A stretch of 64,000 nt of DNA from the NCBI GenBank assembly GCA_910588775.1, contig CAJURH010000006.1:1-64000 (forward strand), read 5' to 3'. Each line of letters opens with the position of its first letter. Position 1 is the first letter of the stretch. The translations under genes and the position numbers were made by a program. The notes beneath the pieces were generated by a model. It saw only the letters and a program-made list of their open reading frames with translations, searched no databases and was not told where the DNA came from. This document shows, in pieces, positions 22,764 to 31,727 of the stretch. This DNA comes from an uncultured Lachnospiraceae bacterium (GTDB lineage Bacteria > Bacillota > Clostridia > Lachnospirales > Lachnospiraceae).

Positions 22764-23948
22764 GTGACGGAGTTTTTGGTGAGGAAGTTTGTAAAGGACT
22801 ATGAGCAGGTGCATGAGACAAAAGTGCGGACGCAATATGGAGTTCTGTCCAGTTGCGTGGGCATTTTATGCAATGTATTGCTTTTCGTAGTTAAATTGTT
22901 AATTGGTTTTGCCATGCATAGCATCGCTATCATGGCGGATGCGTTTAACAACCTTACAGACGCAGCCTCCTCCATTATCAGTTTTGTGGGGGTGAAGATG
23001 GCCAGCAAGCCGGCGGATCAGGAACATCCCTTTGGCCATGGGCGTATGGAATACATTTCGGCTTTTATCGTGGCCTTTCTGGTCATTCAGGTGGGTTTTA
23101 CTTTCTTAAAATCCAGTTTTGAGAAAATCATCCATCCGGAGACCATTTCTTTTGAACTGGTTCCGTTTCTGATTTTGGTGTTGTCCGTTCTGATGAAATT
23201 GTGGATGGCGGCGTTTAACCGCAAACTGGGAAAGCGGATTGATTCTAAGGTTATGCTGGCCACGTCAGCGGATTCCCTGGGGGACGTGGCTACCACGTCG
23301 GTGACTATTCTCGCCACGCTGGTGTACGGGGTGTTCGGCTGGAATATTGACGCGTATGCGGGTCTGGCGGTTTCCCTGTTGGTGATCTGGGCGGGAATCG
23401 GTATTGCCCGGGAGACGCTGGAACCGCTGATTGGTCAGCCGATCAGCCCTCAGTTGTATAAGGAGATCTCGGAACTGGTGGAGAGTTTTGATGGCATCGT
23501 GGGAACCCACGATCTGATTGTACATAACTACGGGCCCAATAAGAGTATGGCTTCCATTCACGCCGAGGTTCCAAGGGATGTGGATATCGAACATTCCCAC
23601 GCGGTTATCGACCGGGCTGAGAAAGAAGTGTTTGACAAAATGGGTGTTTATCTGGTTATACATATGGACCCGGTGGAGGTGCATGATACATGGGTATTGG
23701 GGGTGAAAGCGCAGGTGCAGGAGGTCATTGCTCAGATAGACGGCTGTCTGGAATTTCACGATTTTCATCTGGTGAAAGAAGGAGAATGCATCAACTTAAT
23801 CTTTGACATGGTGATTCCCCATGAGTATGGAGAGGAGAAACAAGATGAGCTTAGGCTTTTAGTGTTGGAAAAAATGCAGGAAAGGGACGGCCGGTTCCAA
23901 TGCCTGATTACCATGGACAAAAGCTTTGTGGGAAAGGAGGAAGACTAG
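22764..23948 (+). CDS. Cation diffusion facilitator family transporter
   Basis: Membrane antiporter that exports Zn2+, Mn2+, Fe2+ or similar ions against protons. Six transmembrane helices carry the metal-site motifs MADAFNNLTDAAS, EHPFGHGRMEYI and SADSLGDVATTS; a cytosolic C-terminal domain of about 170 residues (with HDLIVHNYGPNKSMASIHAE) is longer than in ZitB-type members. Length 394 aa. Start is GTG with AAGGAGG 9 bases upstream. The rhomboid protease gene begins immediately after its stop, so the two form a unit. Which ion is carried cannot be read from sequence; Mn2+/Fe2+ types are common in this branch. Confidence 0.92.
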   Translation: MTEFLVRKFVKDYEQVHETKVRTQYGVLSSCVGILCNVLLFVVKLLIGFAMHSIAIMADAFNNLTDAASSIISFVGVKMASKPADQEHPFGHGRMEYISAFIVAFLVIQVGFTFLKSSFEKIIHPETISFELVPFLILVLSVLMKLWMAAFNRKLGKRIDSKVMLATSADSLGDVATTSVTILATLVYGVFGWNIDAYAGLAVSLLVIWAGIGIARETLEPLIGQPISPQLYKEISELVESFDGIVGTHDLIVHNYGPNKSMASIHAEVPRDVDIEHSHAVIDRAEKEVFDKMGVYLVIHMDPVEVHDTWVLGVKAQVQEVIAQIDGCLEFHDFHLVKEGECINLIFDMVIPHEYGEEKQDELRLLVLEKMQERDGRFQCLITMDKSFVGKEED

Positions 23949-24536
23949 ATGAGCAGAGCGAGGAAGCCGGGGGTGTCGTTTAATTCTCCGGTGATCTTAA
24001 GCTTTACGGCCATATGTTTTGTGGCGTTGCTTCTGGGGTACGTGACGAAGAGTACCACCACAGATCTTTTGTTTAGTGTGTACCGATCGTCCCCGCTTAG
24101 TCTCTTGACATATGTGCGACTGATAGGCCATGTGTTTGGGCATGCGGGATGGGAGCATTTCATTGGAAATATTATGCTGCTTCTGGTGGTGGGACCACTG
24201 TTGGAGGAGAAATACGGTTCTTACAATATCCTGTTCGTGATTCTGGCGACGGCTGTCATAACGGGAGTCGTGCACTGTCTTCTTTTTCCCAACGTGCGTC
24301 TTTTAGGGGCCAGCGGCGTTGTATTCGCCTTTATTTTGCTGGCGTCTTTGACCAGTATTAAGACCGGGAGCATCCCCCTGACATTTATTCTGGTGGCGGT
24401 CATCTATATGGGGCAACAGGTCTACGAGGGGATTTTCCTGCAGGATAATGTGTCCAATCTGACCCATATATTCGGGGGGATTGTAGGCGCCGGTTTGGGA
24501 TATGTGATGAATAAGAAGAGAATGAACAGATATTGA
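23949..24536 (+). CDS. Rhomboid family intramembrane serine protease
   Basis: Six-helix membrane protease cutting transmembrane substrates. The catalytic Ser is in LLGASGVVFAF (GxSG) and the catalytic His in NLTHIFGGIVGAGLGY; the HAGWEHFIGNIMLL block gives the conserved His and Asn of helix 2. Length 195 aa is the minimal rhomboid core. ATG follows AAGGAGG of the preceding stop region. It ends 14 bp before the YceG-like gene, so it may be in the same transcript. Substrates are unknown. Confidence 0.92.
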   Translation: MSRARKPGVSFNSPVILSFTAICFVALLLGYVTKSTTTDLLFSVYRSSPLSLLTYVRLIGHVFGHAGWEHFIGNIMLLLVVGPLLEEKYGSYNILFVILATAVITGVVHCLLFPNVRLLGASGVVFAFILLASLTSIKTGSIPLTFILVAVIYMGQQVYEGIFLQDNVSNLTHIFGGIVGAGLGYVMNKKRMNRY

Positions 24537-24550
24537 AGGTGGCAAGGTAG

Positions 24551-26806
24551 ATGTTTGAGCATAAGAAAATCCGGACTCTGGATGATTTTTTTGAAAAACT
24601 GGACGGCAGACCGGGCAGAGGTGTGTATTTTTACAGGATTTGCGGCTATACGCAAGAGGTGGGACGGTTTGTCCGGAAATATTACCAGGCGGCGGGCAGA
24701 TCCGGCGTGATTCTGGAAGGGAAGATTCCCAATCCCAATGAGAAGAATCTATCCTATTATCAGGAAATCATGGGCGGGGACTTTCAGTTCAGCCAGGGAT
24801 TCATTTCGGCCAGTCTGAAGAAATGGCTGCCCAGGATGAACGATGGCCAGCGGGAAAATGTGGCGGCTTCCATGTACGACGCTTTGGCGGAGCTTCGCCG
24901 GGCGGGGAAGAATGAGAATATGCTGAAGAATGCATATATTAAGTTCATGTGCTGGCTGTATTATAAATTTGAGCGGATGGTGAATCTGCTGGGAAATCAG
25001 GATGTGCCGAAGATCCTGTGTGAGGGGGAAGTGGGCCGGTATGAGCTGACGCTTTTATCCATTCTCTCCCGCGCTGGGTGCGATATTGCGCTGCTGCAAT
25101 ATCGGGGGGATGAGAATTACCGGAAGCTGGACGCTGCGTCTGAGTTGTCCGACTGTCTGGAGATTCCGGGCGGGGCCGGTTTCCCGGAAGGGTTTTGCCT
25201 AGGTAAAATCCGAGAGGAGATTCAAAGCGCTCTGCGAATGGAGCGGCTCTATGGCCAGCGGCCCCAGATTCAGAACTGTACCAATGCATGGATTGCCGGG
25301 AAGGGTCTGGAGGACATACGGACGGCCGTGGGCGCCAGAGGCAGCGACGCCCGGTTCTTTTATAACTGTTATTGTCAGATCAATGGCGTGGAAGATAAGT
25401 TGACGTATCTGAATGAACTGTATCAGTTTCAGTTGGAGCTTAAGAACGCCGGCAGGAAGCTAGTGATTGTAAACGGGGGCGTGCCGCGCCCCACCATGGA
25501 GGAAATAAACGGCGTCCGTCGGAAAAACTACAAAGATCAGGAACAGATGCTTATGGACTTGTCGGGAAATATTTCTCACACGGCCAATTCGGAACTGCAG
25601 CGACTGATGATACAGGCATTTCTGGATGTGATGCGCATGGAAGGGGAGAGGGACGCAGCGAACTTGAACCAACGGACCAACAAGGCGGTGTATCTGCTCT
25701 GCTGGCTGAAACGGTATCAGGGAACGCTGTTTGGCGGTTGGAAGATGCCGGATATCAACTGCTTTGTTCATATGGGCGCGTGTAGAGACGGCAAGGAGGC
25801 TTTGTTCCTGCAACTTCTGGCAAGGCTTCCGGTGGACGTGCTGATTCTCAACCCGGAAGGCGGCGAGGGCAGTCTGCAGGACGATTTGTTATACCAGGTC
25901 AATTATGTGGAAACCTTGTCTGTCCGGGAATTTCCTCAGGAAGAGACGGGCGCGCACATGGGGACGGCGGCGTATCACGCCGAGCGGGAGCTGGACAGCC
26001 TGATGTATCAGGATACCGGAATGTACCGGGAACGGCAGTATGGAAAGGCCAATGTTGTGGTTTTGCAGACCATGTATGAGGAAATTAAGCTTTTGTGGAA
26101 TGAAGAGCTGAAGTATAGGCCCAACTTCAGTACAGTGGAAGGCGTGGTGAACATTCCGGTGATTTTCGCAAAAGTATCCGGGGTGAAAGGCGGGCAGATT
26201 TCCCAATATTGGCAGTCCATCCGGGAGCTGATTACGGAGGACGCGTACGTGGTGAAGAATCCGCCGTTTATAGATGCGTCTGCGGAAAACCCCATGAAGG
26301 CGCACGCGGTGGAATTTCTGAAAAACGGGAAGGTGCACAAAAGCAAAATCAAGTCACACCCTAAATATCCCTACGGCTATCTGAGGGAAGAAGCCCAGGA
26401 TTACATTCTGGAAAAACTGCAGATGCTTATTGACCGGAAATCCATTCGTGGCATGTTTCAGAACGGTACGGAATACACCGTGGTTTCCACCATATTGAAC
26501 TTGCCCATGGAAATCGTGCGGATGATTCAGAAATTTGATTTTACCAAAAAGAATCCGAAGCTTTTGTATATCCATACCGGGGAGGCGGTGATTTCCCTGG
26601 AAGACTCCATCGTGACGGCTTTTTTGAATCTGATTGGCTTTGACATCGTGTTTTTTGTGCCGACGGGTTATGAGACCATCGAGAAACATTTTAACGGGAG
26701 AATCATGGAAGAACACCAGATTGGTGAATATGTGTATGATTTGCGTACGCCCACCTTGGAGAGTTTTCCGAAGTGGGTGGATAAAATATTTAAGAGAGGT
26801 AGATAA
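24551..26806 (+). CDS. YceG-like component of a Ter-type stress module
   Basis: A large (751 aa) soluble protein of the 'putative component of biosynthetic module' family (YceG in B. subtilis), seen beside TerD and TelA genes and thought to act with them in a cell-envelope or metabolite stress response; its biochemistry is unknown. No membrane helix or catalytic signature is evident. The second half (about residues 490-740) includes EEIKLLWNEELKYRPNF and QISQYWQSIRELI blocks characteristic of the family. The stop overlaps the start region of telA with no gap, so the two are translationally coupled. GGTGGCAAGG precedes the ATG as a weak ribosome binding site. Confidence 0.8.
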   Translation: MFEHKKIRTLDDFFEKLDGRPGRGVYFYRICGYTQEVGRFVRKYYQAAGRSGVILEGKIPNPNEKNLSYYQEIMGGDFQFSQGFISASLKKWLPRMNDGQRENVAASMYDALAELRRAGKNENMLKNAYIKFMCWLYYKFERMVNLLGNQDVPKILCEGEVGRYELTLLSILSRAGCDIALLQYRGDENYRKLDAASELSDCLEIPGGAGFPEGFCLGKIREEIQSALRMERLYGQRPQIQNCTNAWIAGKGLEDIRTAVGARGSDARFFYNCYCQINGVEDKLTYLNELYQFQLELKNAGRKLVIVNGGVPRPTMEEINGVRRKNYKDQEQMLMDLSGNISHTANSELQRLMIQAFLDVMRMEGERDAANLNQRTNKAVYLLCWLKRYQGTLFGGWKMPDINCFVHMGACRDGKEALFLQLLARLPVDVLILNPEGGEGSLQDDLLYQVNYVETLSVREFPQEETGAHMGTAAYHAERELDSLMYQDTGMYRERQYGKANVVVLQTMYEEIKLLWNEELKYRPNFSTVEGVVNIPVIFAKVSGVKGGQISQYWQSIRELITEDAYVVKNPPFIDASAENPMKAHAVEFLKNGKVHKSKIKSHPKYPYGYLREEAQDYILEKLQMLIDRKSIRGMFQNGTEYTVVSTILNLPMEIVRMIQKFDFTKKNPKLLYIHTGEAVISLEDSIVTAFLNLIGFDIVFFVPTGYETIEKHFNGRIMEEHQIGEYVYDLRTPTLESFPKWVDKIFKRGR

Positions 26807-27943
26807 ATGGGATTAGATTTTAGCAAGACAGCCCAGACGCCAGCGGCTGTCCCAGAGACGAAGAACGAGATAGAGGCGGTGGAGCAGTACGATATTGTGG
26901 CGGATCGGCAGCAGATGAACGCTACGTTGGTGAATTCAAAGGAAGTGGACGACATCGCCAGCACAATCGAAGTGTTTAACCTGGAGTCCATCGTATCTTT
27001 CGGCTCTGAGGCGGCGGAGGAAATTTCCAAGGCGTCGGACGTGGTGCTGAACAATGTGAATATGTCCCAGTTGGACGACTCCAGCGAAATGCTGAATACG
27101 CTGGCGAAGATTATGGACAGATTCGATATAGATGAGATTAAGGAGAATCCAAATTTCTTTCAGAAGATTTTTGGAAATATGAAGAAGCAGTTGGAGAAGA
27201 TTTTGAACAAATACCATACCATGGGGGATGAGATCGACAAAATCTATGTGCAGTTGAAGCAATACGAGGCGGAGATTAAGCAGGCCAACCGGAAGCTGGA
27301 TCAGATGTTTGACGCCAATGTGAATTATTACCATGAGTTGGTGAAATATATTCTGGCCGGGGAGCAGGGATGTCGGGAGTTGGAGGATTACATTGCGCAG
27401 AGACAGGCGGATATGGAGTCCACAGGGGACAATTCCATTCAGTTTGAGCTGCAGAGCCTGAATCAGGCGCTGATGATGTTGGAGCAGCGGACCCAGGATC
27501 TTCGGACCGCGGAAAATGTGGCCATGCAGTCCATTCCCATGATTAAGACCATGGAATTTTCCAACATGAACCTGGTGCGGAAAATCAACTCCGCGTTCAT
27601 CATCACCCTTCCGGTGTTCAAGCAGGCGCTGGCCCAGGCGATTATGTTGAAACGGCAGCGGATACAGGCGGAGGCCATGTCCGCGCTGGATGAGAAGACG
27701 AATGAGATGCTGGTTAAGAATGCCAGAAATACTGTGGAACAGTCTAAGATGACGGCACAGTTGGCTTCCGGAAGTTCCATTAAGATTGAGACGCTGGAGA
27801 CGACCTGGCGGACCATTGTGGACGGCATCGACGAGACGAAACGGATTCAGGACGACGCCAGGAAGAAACGGGCGGAAGACCAGGTTCGGCTGGAGAATAT
27901 CAAACGGGAATTCAACGAGCGGTACCATATGCCGAAGAAATAG
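26807..27943 (+). CDS. telA: TelA/YceH family toxic-anion resistance protein
   Basis: TelA proteins were first linked to tellurite resistance, but the family is broadly associated with envelope stress and antimicrobial tolerance. The protein is helical throughout with coiled coils about residues 130-190 and 310-378, and has no membrane segment. Family blocks: NPNFFQKIFGNMKKQLEKIL, QANRKLDQMFDANVNYYHEL, and VAMQSIPMIKTMEFSNMNLV. Length 378 aa is typical. It follows the YceG-like gene directly (AGAGAGG then ATG), and a strong terminator follows it. Confidence 0.92.
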   Translation: MGLDFSKTAQTPAAVPETKNEIEAVEQYDIVADRQQMNATLVNSKEVDDIASTIEVFNLESIVSFGSEAAEEISKASDVVLNNVNMSQLDDSSEMLNTLAKIMDRFDIDEIKENPNFFQKIFGNMKKQLEKILNKYHTMGDEIDKIYVQLKQYEAEIKQANRKLDQMFDANVNYYHELVKYILAGEQGCRELEDYIAQRQADMESTGDNSIQFELQSLNQALMMLEQRTQDLRTAENVAMQSIPMIKTMEFSNMNLVRKINSAFIITLPVFKQALAQAIMLKRQRIQAEAMSALDEKTNEMLVKNARNTVEQSKMTAQLASGSSIKIETLETTWRTIVDGIDETKRIQDDARKKRAEDQVRLENIKREFNERYHMPKK

Positions 27944-27954
27944 CAGAACAAGGA

Positions 27955-27996
27955 AGCGCAAAACCTTATACGCCATAAAAGGTTTTGCGCTTTTTC
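27955..27996. terminator. Terminator after telA, shared with the convergent kinase
   Basis: AGCGCAAAACCTT (27955-27967) pairs perfectly with its reverse complement (27979-27991), followed by a T run. It separates telA from the convergent hybrid kinase gene that ends at 27997. Confidence 0.9.
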
Positions 27997-30177
27997 TCAT
28001 TTCTTTGTTCTCTGGATGGATTTTCCAATCTTTTTTAATAAGATATCGACATCGATAGGTTTTGTCAGGAAATCGTTCATTCCACTTTCTAGGGCCTTAT
28101 CTCTGTCTTCTTGGAATGTGTTGGCGGTGCAGGCGTAGATGAGAATGGATTTGGCGTCTGGCCGGTCAAGATTTCGGATTTCTTTTGAGGCGGCGCAGCC
28201 GTCCATCACAGGCATCTGCATATCCATTAAAATAATGTCAAACTCGCCGGGACTGGATTCTTCAAAAAGCTCCAACGCTTCTTTGCCGTTCTGGACATGG
28301 ACGGTCTGAAAACCTTCCATTTCCAGAATCTCCAGTAGAATTTCCGCGTTCAGCTCCACGTCCTCAACCACTAGGATTTTTATGGGTCTGCCGTTTTCGG
28401 CCTTTTTGGGTAATGTGGATTCGTCTGCGGGGCTCTCTTTTAGGTAGTCGGGAATCTCTGCCACAATCCGGGAGGGAATGGTGACTGTAAATGTGCTCCC
28501 TACGTTTAACTCGCTCTCAACGGCAATGTCCCCGTCCATGGCATTTGCCAGCAGTTTGCTGATGGCCATTCCGAGTCCGGTTCCCGTTGTTATGTTTGTA
28601 TGCGGGTTTCGCTCTTGGCTGAATGTATCAAAAATCTTGTCCAGGTATTCCTGGGACATGCCGATTCCGGTATCCTCACATTGGTAGATGGTGGTGACAT
28701 GCGAGTCGTCGGTTTTTTTCTGGCTGACGGATAGCCGGATGTGGTTGCCCTCTGGGGTGAATTTGGCGGCATTGCCCACGATGTTCATTAATATTTGTTT
28801 GGTGCGGGTGACGTCGCCTTCGACGCAGGGAACGGGAATGTCCTTTTCTACAATGAATTTTACGCCGCGGCTCTCAATATTATCCGCTTGCATGGCGGTA
28901 ATTTCATCTACAAGTCCCTCCACCAGCAGAGGTTCTTTGATTATATCCACTTTTCCGGCCTGAAGCTTGGACATGTCTAAAACGTCGTTGACCAGTGACA
29001 GCAGATAGTTGGCTGTGCTGTGGGATTTTTTCAGCCATTCCTTAATCTGTGTTTTATGGTCTTCATTGTCGATGTGCGCCATAATCAGGTGATTCATGCC
29101 GATCAGTCCATTTAGAGGCGTGCGTATTTCATGGCTCATGTTGGAGAGAAATTCTTTCTGGGATCGCGCCTTCTCGGTGGTTCGAATGGATTTGACCTGG
29201 AAGCGCATGACCATCAGCAGCATAGTGACCACCGTCAGCATGCTAAGCGTCAACATGGAGATGCTTAGGGTGACGAATGTCCGGCTTTGTTCTGTAAAAA
29301 CTTTTTTATTTACGGACATGGTGAAATACAGGTTGATGTCATTGTCAAATGGCATGAAATAAAAAAGTTCTTCGTCGTTATTTTCTTCATGTGTGTGATA
29401 GAAACCGAAGGTTTCTAAGTTGGCAATCTTTTGGGCCACTTCTTGGTTTGTCAGTTCGGATTCGGACGCGGCCGCTAAATGTTCATATAAATTGTTTCGT
29501 TTATTTAGGTAGATTTCTTTATTGATATTTACGATGTAATTTCCATCCATATCAATCAGGGCGCTGTGTCCGCGGCTCTTGCCGTCTTTTATAAAACTGT
29601 CGATAACCATGTTGTCTTCAATGGATGAGATGTCGCTGATTCCAATCAGGGCGTACATCTTTATGTGATCCACTTCGTAATTATGCAGACGAACGCCGTA
29701 GAACAGCGTATCTTTTAACTTATATTCGTTTTCAATTTTGTCGTCAAAGCGAGCGACAACCTTTTCCCTGCCGCCTGTGAAATATGGAAGGAGATTCAGA
29801 CTTCGGTCCATGGATTTATTGCTGGGGGTGTATGTAATATGTTTGTCTGTATAGATTGTGCCGTCTTGCGCCAGCAGATAGATATGCGTAAACCCGCTGG
29901 AGGCGCATTCCAGGTTCATTTTCCCTTCAACGTCCTGTAAGGTTTTGCAGTTATAGCTTATTAATCGTTTGTGTATTTCCAAAAGATCTTGCCAGCAGAT
30001 ATCAATGTATGTTTGGATGGTGGATTTGTCATGTTCTGCAATCTCGCTGATGGAACGGACTGTATTGTCCAAGATGGTTTGATTCAGCCGTTTGACATAA
30101 AAAAGCGTGACGAATGAGACGATTACCAGAGTGGAGATGATAAGCAGTAAATAAAAATGCTTGTGATTCCTTTTCAT
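27997..30177 (-). CDS. Hybrid sensor histidine kinase with C-terminal receiver
   Basis: Membrane sensor kinase of 726 aa. Helix 1 lies at about residues 9-29, an extracellular sensor domain (dCache-like by length) to about 300, helix 2 about 300-325, then HisKA with the phosphorylated His in SNMSHEIRTPLNGLIG, HATPase (VGNAAKFTPEG, CEDTGIGMSQEYL, GTGLGMAISKLL) and a receiver domain with ILVVEDVELN, the acceptor Asp in ILMDMQMPVMDG and Lys in FLTKPIDVDIL. No partner regulator is adjacent. It lies in reverse orientation between telA and the terD pair, interrupting an otherwise single Ter locus. Confidence 0.92.
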   Translation of the reverse strand: MKRNHKHFYLLLIISTLVIVSFVTLFYVKRLNQTILDNTVRSISEIAEHDKSTIQTYIDICWQDLLEIHKRLISYNCKTLQDVEGKMNLECASSGFTHIYLLAQDGTIYTDKHITYTPSNKSMDRSLNLLPYFTGGREKVVARFDDKIENEYKLKDTLFYGVRLHNYEVDHIKMYALIGISDISSIEDNMVIDSFIKDGKSRGHSALIDMDGNYIVNINKEIYLNKRNNLYEHLAAASESELTNQEVAQKIANLETFGFYHTHEENNDEELFYFMPFDNDINLYFTMSVNKKVFTEQSRTFVTLSISMLTLSMLTVVTMLLMVMRFQVKSIRTTEKARSQKEFLSNMSHEIRTPLNGLIGMNHLIMAHIDNEDHKTQIKEWLKKSHSTANYLLSLVNDVLDMSKLQAGKVDIIKEPLLVEGLVDEITAMQADNIESRGVKFIVEKDIPVPCVEGDVTRTKQILMNIVGNAAKFTPEGNHIRLSVSQKKTDDSHVTTIYQCEDTGIGMSQEYLDKIFDTFSQERNPHTNITTGTGLGMAISKLLANAMDGDIAVESELNVGSTFTVTIPSRIVAEIPDYLKESPADESTLPKKAENGRPIKILVVEDVELNAEILLEILEMEGFQTVHVQNGKEALELFEESSPGEFDIILMDMQMPVMDGCAASKEIRNLDRPDAKSILIYACTANTFQEDRDKALESGMNDFLTKPIDVDILLKKIGKSIQRTKK

Positions 30178-30320
30178 TTTTTTATCCTATCTTTTATTTT
30201 ATAATATTTGAATATATTGTATTTTAATAGTATAGCATTTCTTATTAAATGTCTACATATTTTTATGCGTACGGGCAGCTTTATGAGTTCTTTGCGGCTG
30301 CCTGGGAATGGCGGCGAACC

Positions 30321-30349
30321 TTGTAATTGTTGCGTAAATATGGTATAGT
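30321..30349 (+). promoter_or_regulatory. Promoter of the terD pair
   Basis: TTGTAA (30321-30326), 17-base spacer, TATAGT (30344-30349), about 80 bases before the first terD start, in the divergent region with the hybrid kinase. Nothing else clear is seen in that 249-bp gap. Confidence 0.55.
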
Positions 30350-30426
30350 TATCCAGAACAAGTGCGTATAGATAAGGATATTTTCCTATTCTCTGGTTAT
30401 ATTAAATGTATTTGGAGGAGGACGTT

Positions 30427-31008
30427 ATGCCAATTAATTTATCAAAAGGACAGAAAGTGGACTTAACGAAAGGCAACCCAGGTTTGAAGAACATCATGAC
30501 GGGACTGGGATGGGACGTGAATGCTTTTGATTCCGGCGGGGATTTTGACCTGGACGCAGCGGCGTTTATGTTGGGAGCGGACGGAAAATGCCCCACGGAC
30601 AAAGAATTTATCTTCTATGGCAACCTGGTTCATGCCAGCGAGTCGGTGAAACATATGGGGGATAACCTAACTGGCGAAGGAGACGGAGACGATGAGCAGA
30701 TTCAGATTGACCTGTCGAAAGTGCCCGCCAACATTGAGAAAATCGCCTTCACCGTGACTATTTACGAGGCGGATTCCAGAAGACAGAATTTCGGCCAGGT
30801 ATCCAACGCGTTTATCCGCATCGTCAATGAGGCCACAGGCGAGGAAATGATCCGCTACGATCTGGGGGAGGATTTCTCCATTGAGACGGCGATTGTGGTT
30901 GGCGAGCTGTACAGAAACAACGGCGAATGGAAGTTCAACGCCATTGGCAGCGGCTTTCAGGGTGGTCTTGCGGCGCTGTGCGGCCACTTCGGGATTGACG
31001 CGGCGTAA
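30427..31008 (+). CDS. terD: TerD family calcium-binding stress protein (first copy)
   Basis: Small soluble Ca2+-binding beta-sandwich protein of the Ter/general stress family. The two acidic calcium sites are visible in FDLDAAAFMLG and GEGDGDDEQIQIDL. The N-terminal LSKGQKVDLTKGNPGL and the C-terminal NNGEWKFNAIGSGF are standard. GGAGGAGG precedes the ATG at 30427 (an alternative upstream start would add 7 codons). Length 193 aa is typical. Followed 14 bp later by a second copy; the pair probably arose by duplication. Confidence 0.95.
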   Translation: MPINLSKGQKVDLTKGNPGLKNIMTGLGWDVNAFDSGGDFDLDAAAFMLGADGKCPTDKEFIFYGNLVHASESVKHMGDNLTGEGDGDDEQIQIDLSKVPANIEKIAFTVTIYEADSRRQNFGQVSNAFIRIVNEATGEEMIRYDLGEDFSIETAIVVGELYRNNGEWKFNAIGSGFQGGLAALCGHFGIDAA

Positions 31009-31022
31009 GAGGGGGCGATGAT

Positions 31023-31610
31023 ATGTCAGTAAGTTTGCAAAAAGGACAAAAAGTCAGTTTATCCAAGGATAACGCTGGTCTGTCAAAAGTATTGGTGGGG
31101 CTTGGCTGGGACGAAGTGAAGCAAAAGGGCGGATTCTTCTCGAAGAAACCGGAACCCATTGACTGTGACGCATCGGTGATTTTGCTGCAAGGCGGTAAGC
31201 TGCGGGATAACACGGACCTGGTGTATTATGGGAATCTTCAGCATAAATCCGGCACCGTTCAACATCTGGGCGATAACCTGACAGGCGCCGGGGAAGGGGA
31301 TGATGAGCAGATTGTCATTGACCTGTCGCGGGTTCCGGCGGAATATGATCGGCTGGTGGTAGTGGTGAATATTTACCATGCGGTCAAGAGAAAGCAGCAT
31401 TTTGGAATGATAGAGAATGCGTTTATCCGTCTTGTGGACGGTAGAAACAATGTGGAAATGTGTAAATACAGTTTGACAGACAGCTATCCAGGCATGACGG
31501 CCATGGTCTTTGGCGAGATTTACAGGCACAATGGCGAGTGGAAATTCAACGCCATCGGCCAGGGGACCAACGATCCGGGATTGGGAGAGCTGGCGGCCAG
31601 ATATTTTTAA
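31023..31610 (+). CDS. TerD family stress protein (second, divergent copy)
   Basis: Tandem paralogue of the preceding TerD, 195 aa. It keeps LQKGQKVSLSKDNAGL and the second acidic site GAGEGDDEQIVIDLS, but the first site is altered: where the first copy has FDLDAAAF it has PEPIDCDASVILL after a Lys-rich insert (KQKGGFFSKKPE). Such divergent second copies often pair with the classical one in Ter loci. AGGGGGCGATGATATG places a ribosome binding site close to the start. It is followed by a terminator-like hairpin. Confidence 0.93.
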   Translation: MSVSLQKGQKVSLSKDNAGLSKVLVGLGWDEVKQKGGFFSKKPEPIDCDASVILLQGGKLRDNTDLVYYGNLQHKSGTVQHLGDNLTGAGEGDDEQIVIDLSRVPAEYDRLVVVVNIYHAVKRKQHFGMIENAFIRLVDGRNNVEMCKYSLTDSYPGMTAMVFGEIYRHNGEWKFNAIGQGTNDPGLGELAARYF

Positions 31611-31670
31611 AAATGCACTCTCGGGGCATTTCTTGCCTTGGCGGATGAGGTTCCAAGAGCGCATAGGATG

Positions 31671-31701
31671 AAAAAGGAGGGACAGGTTGGTTCCTCCTTT
31701 T
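31671..31701 (+). terminator. Terminator-like hairpin between terD and the calcium ATPase
   Basis: AAAAGGAGG (31672-31680) pairs with CCTCCTTTT (31693-31701), ending in T. Its stem contains a GGAGG sequence but it lies 27 bases ahead of the ATPase start, beyond ribosome-binding distance, so partial termination of the terD transcript is the simpler reading. Confidence 0.6.
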
Positions 31702-31727
31702 AATAAAATTAAGAGAGAAGGGATGTT

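Noticed and set aside
22545..22835. 97-residue N-terminal extension of pncB
   Set aside because: The known family start and a strong ribosome binding site lie at 22544; the extension overlaps the divergent promoter.
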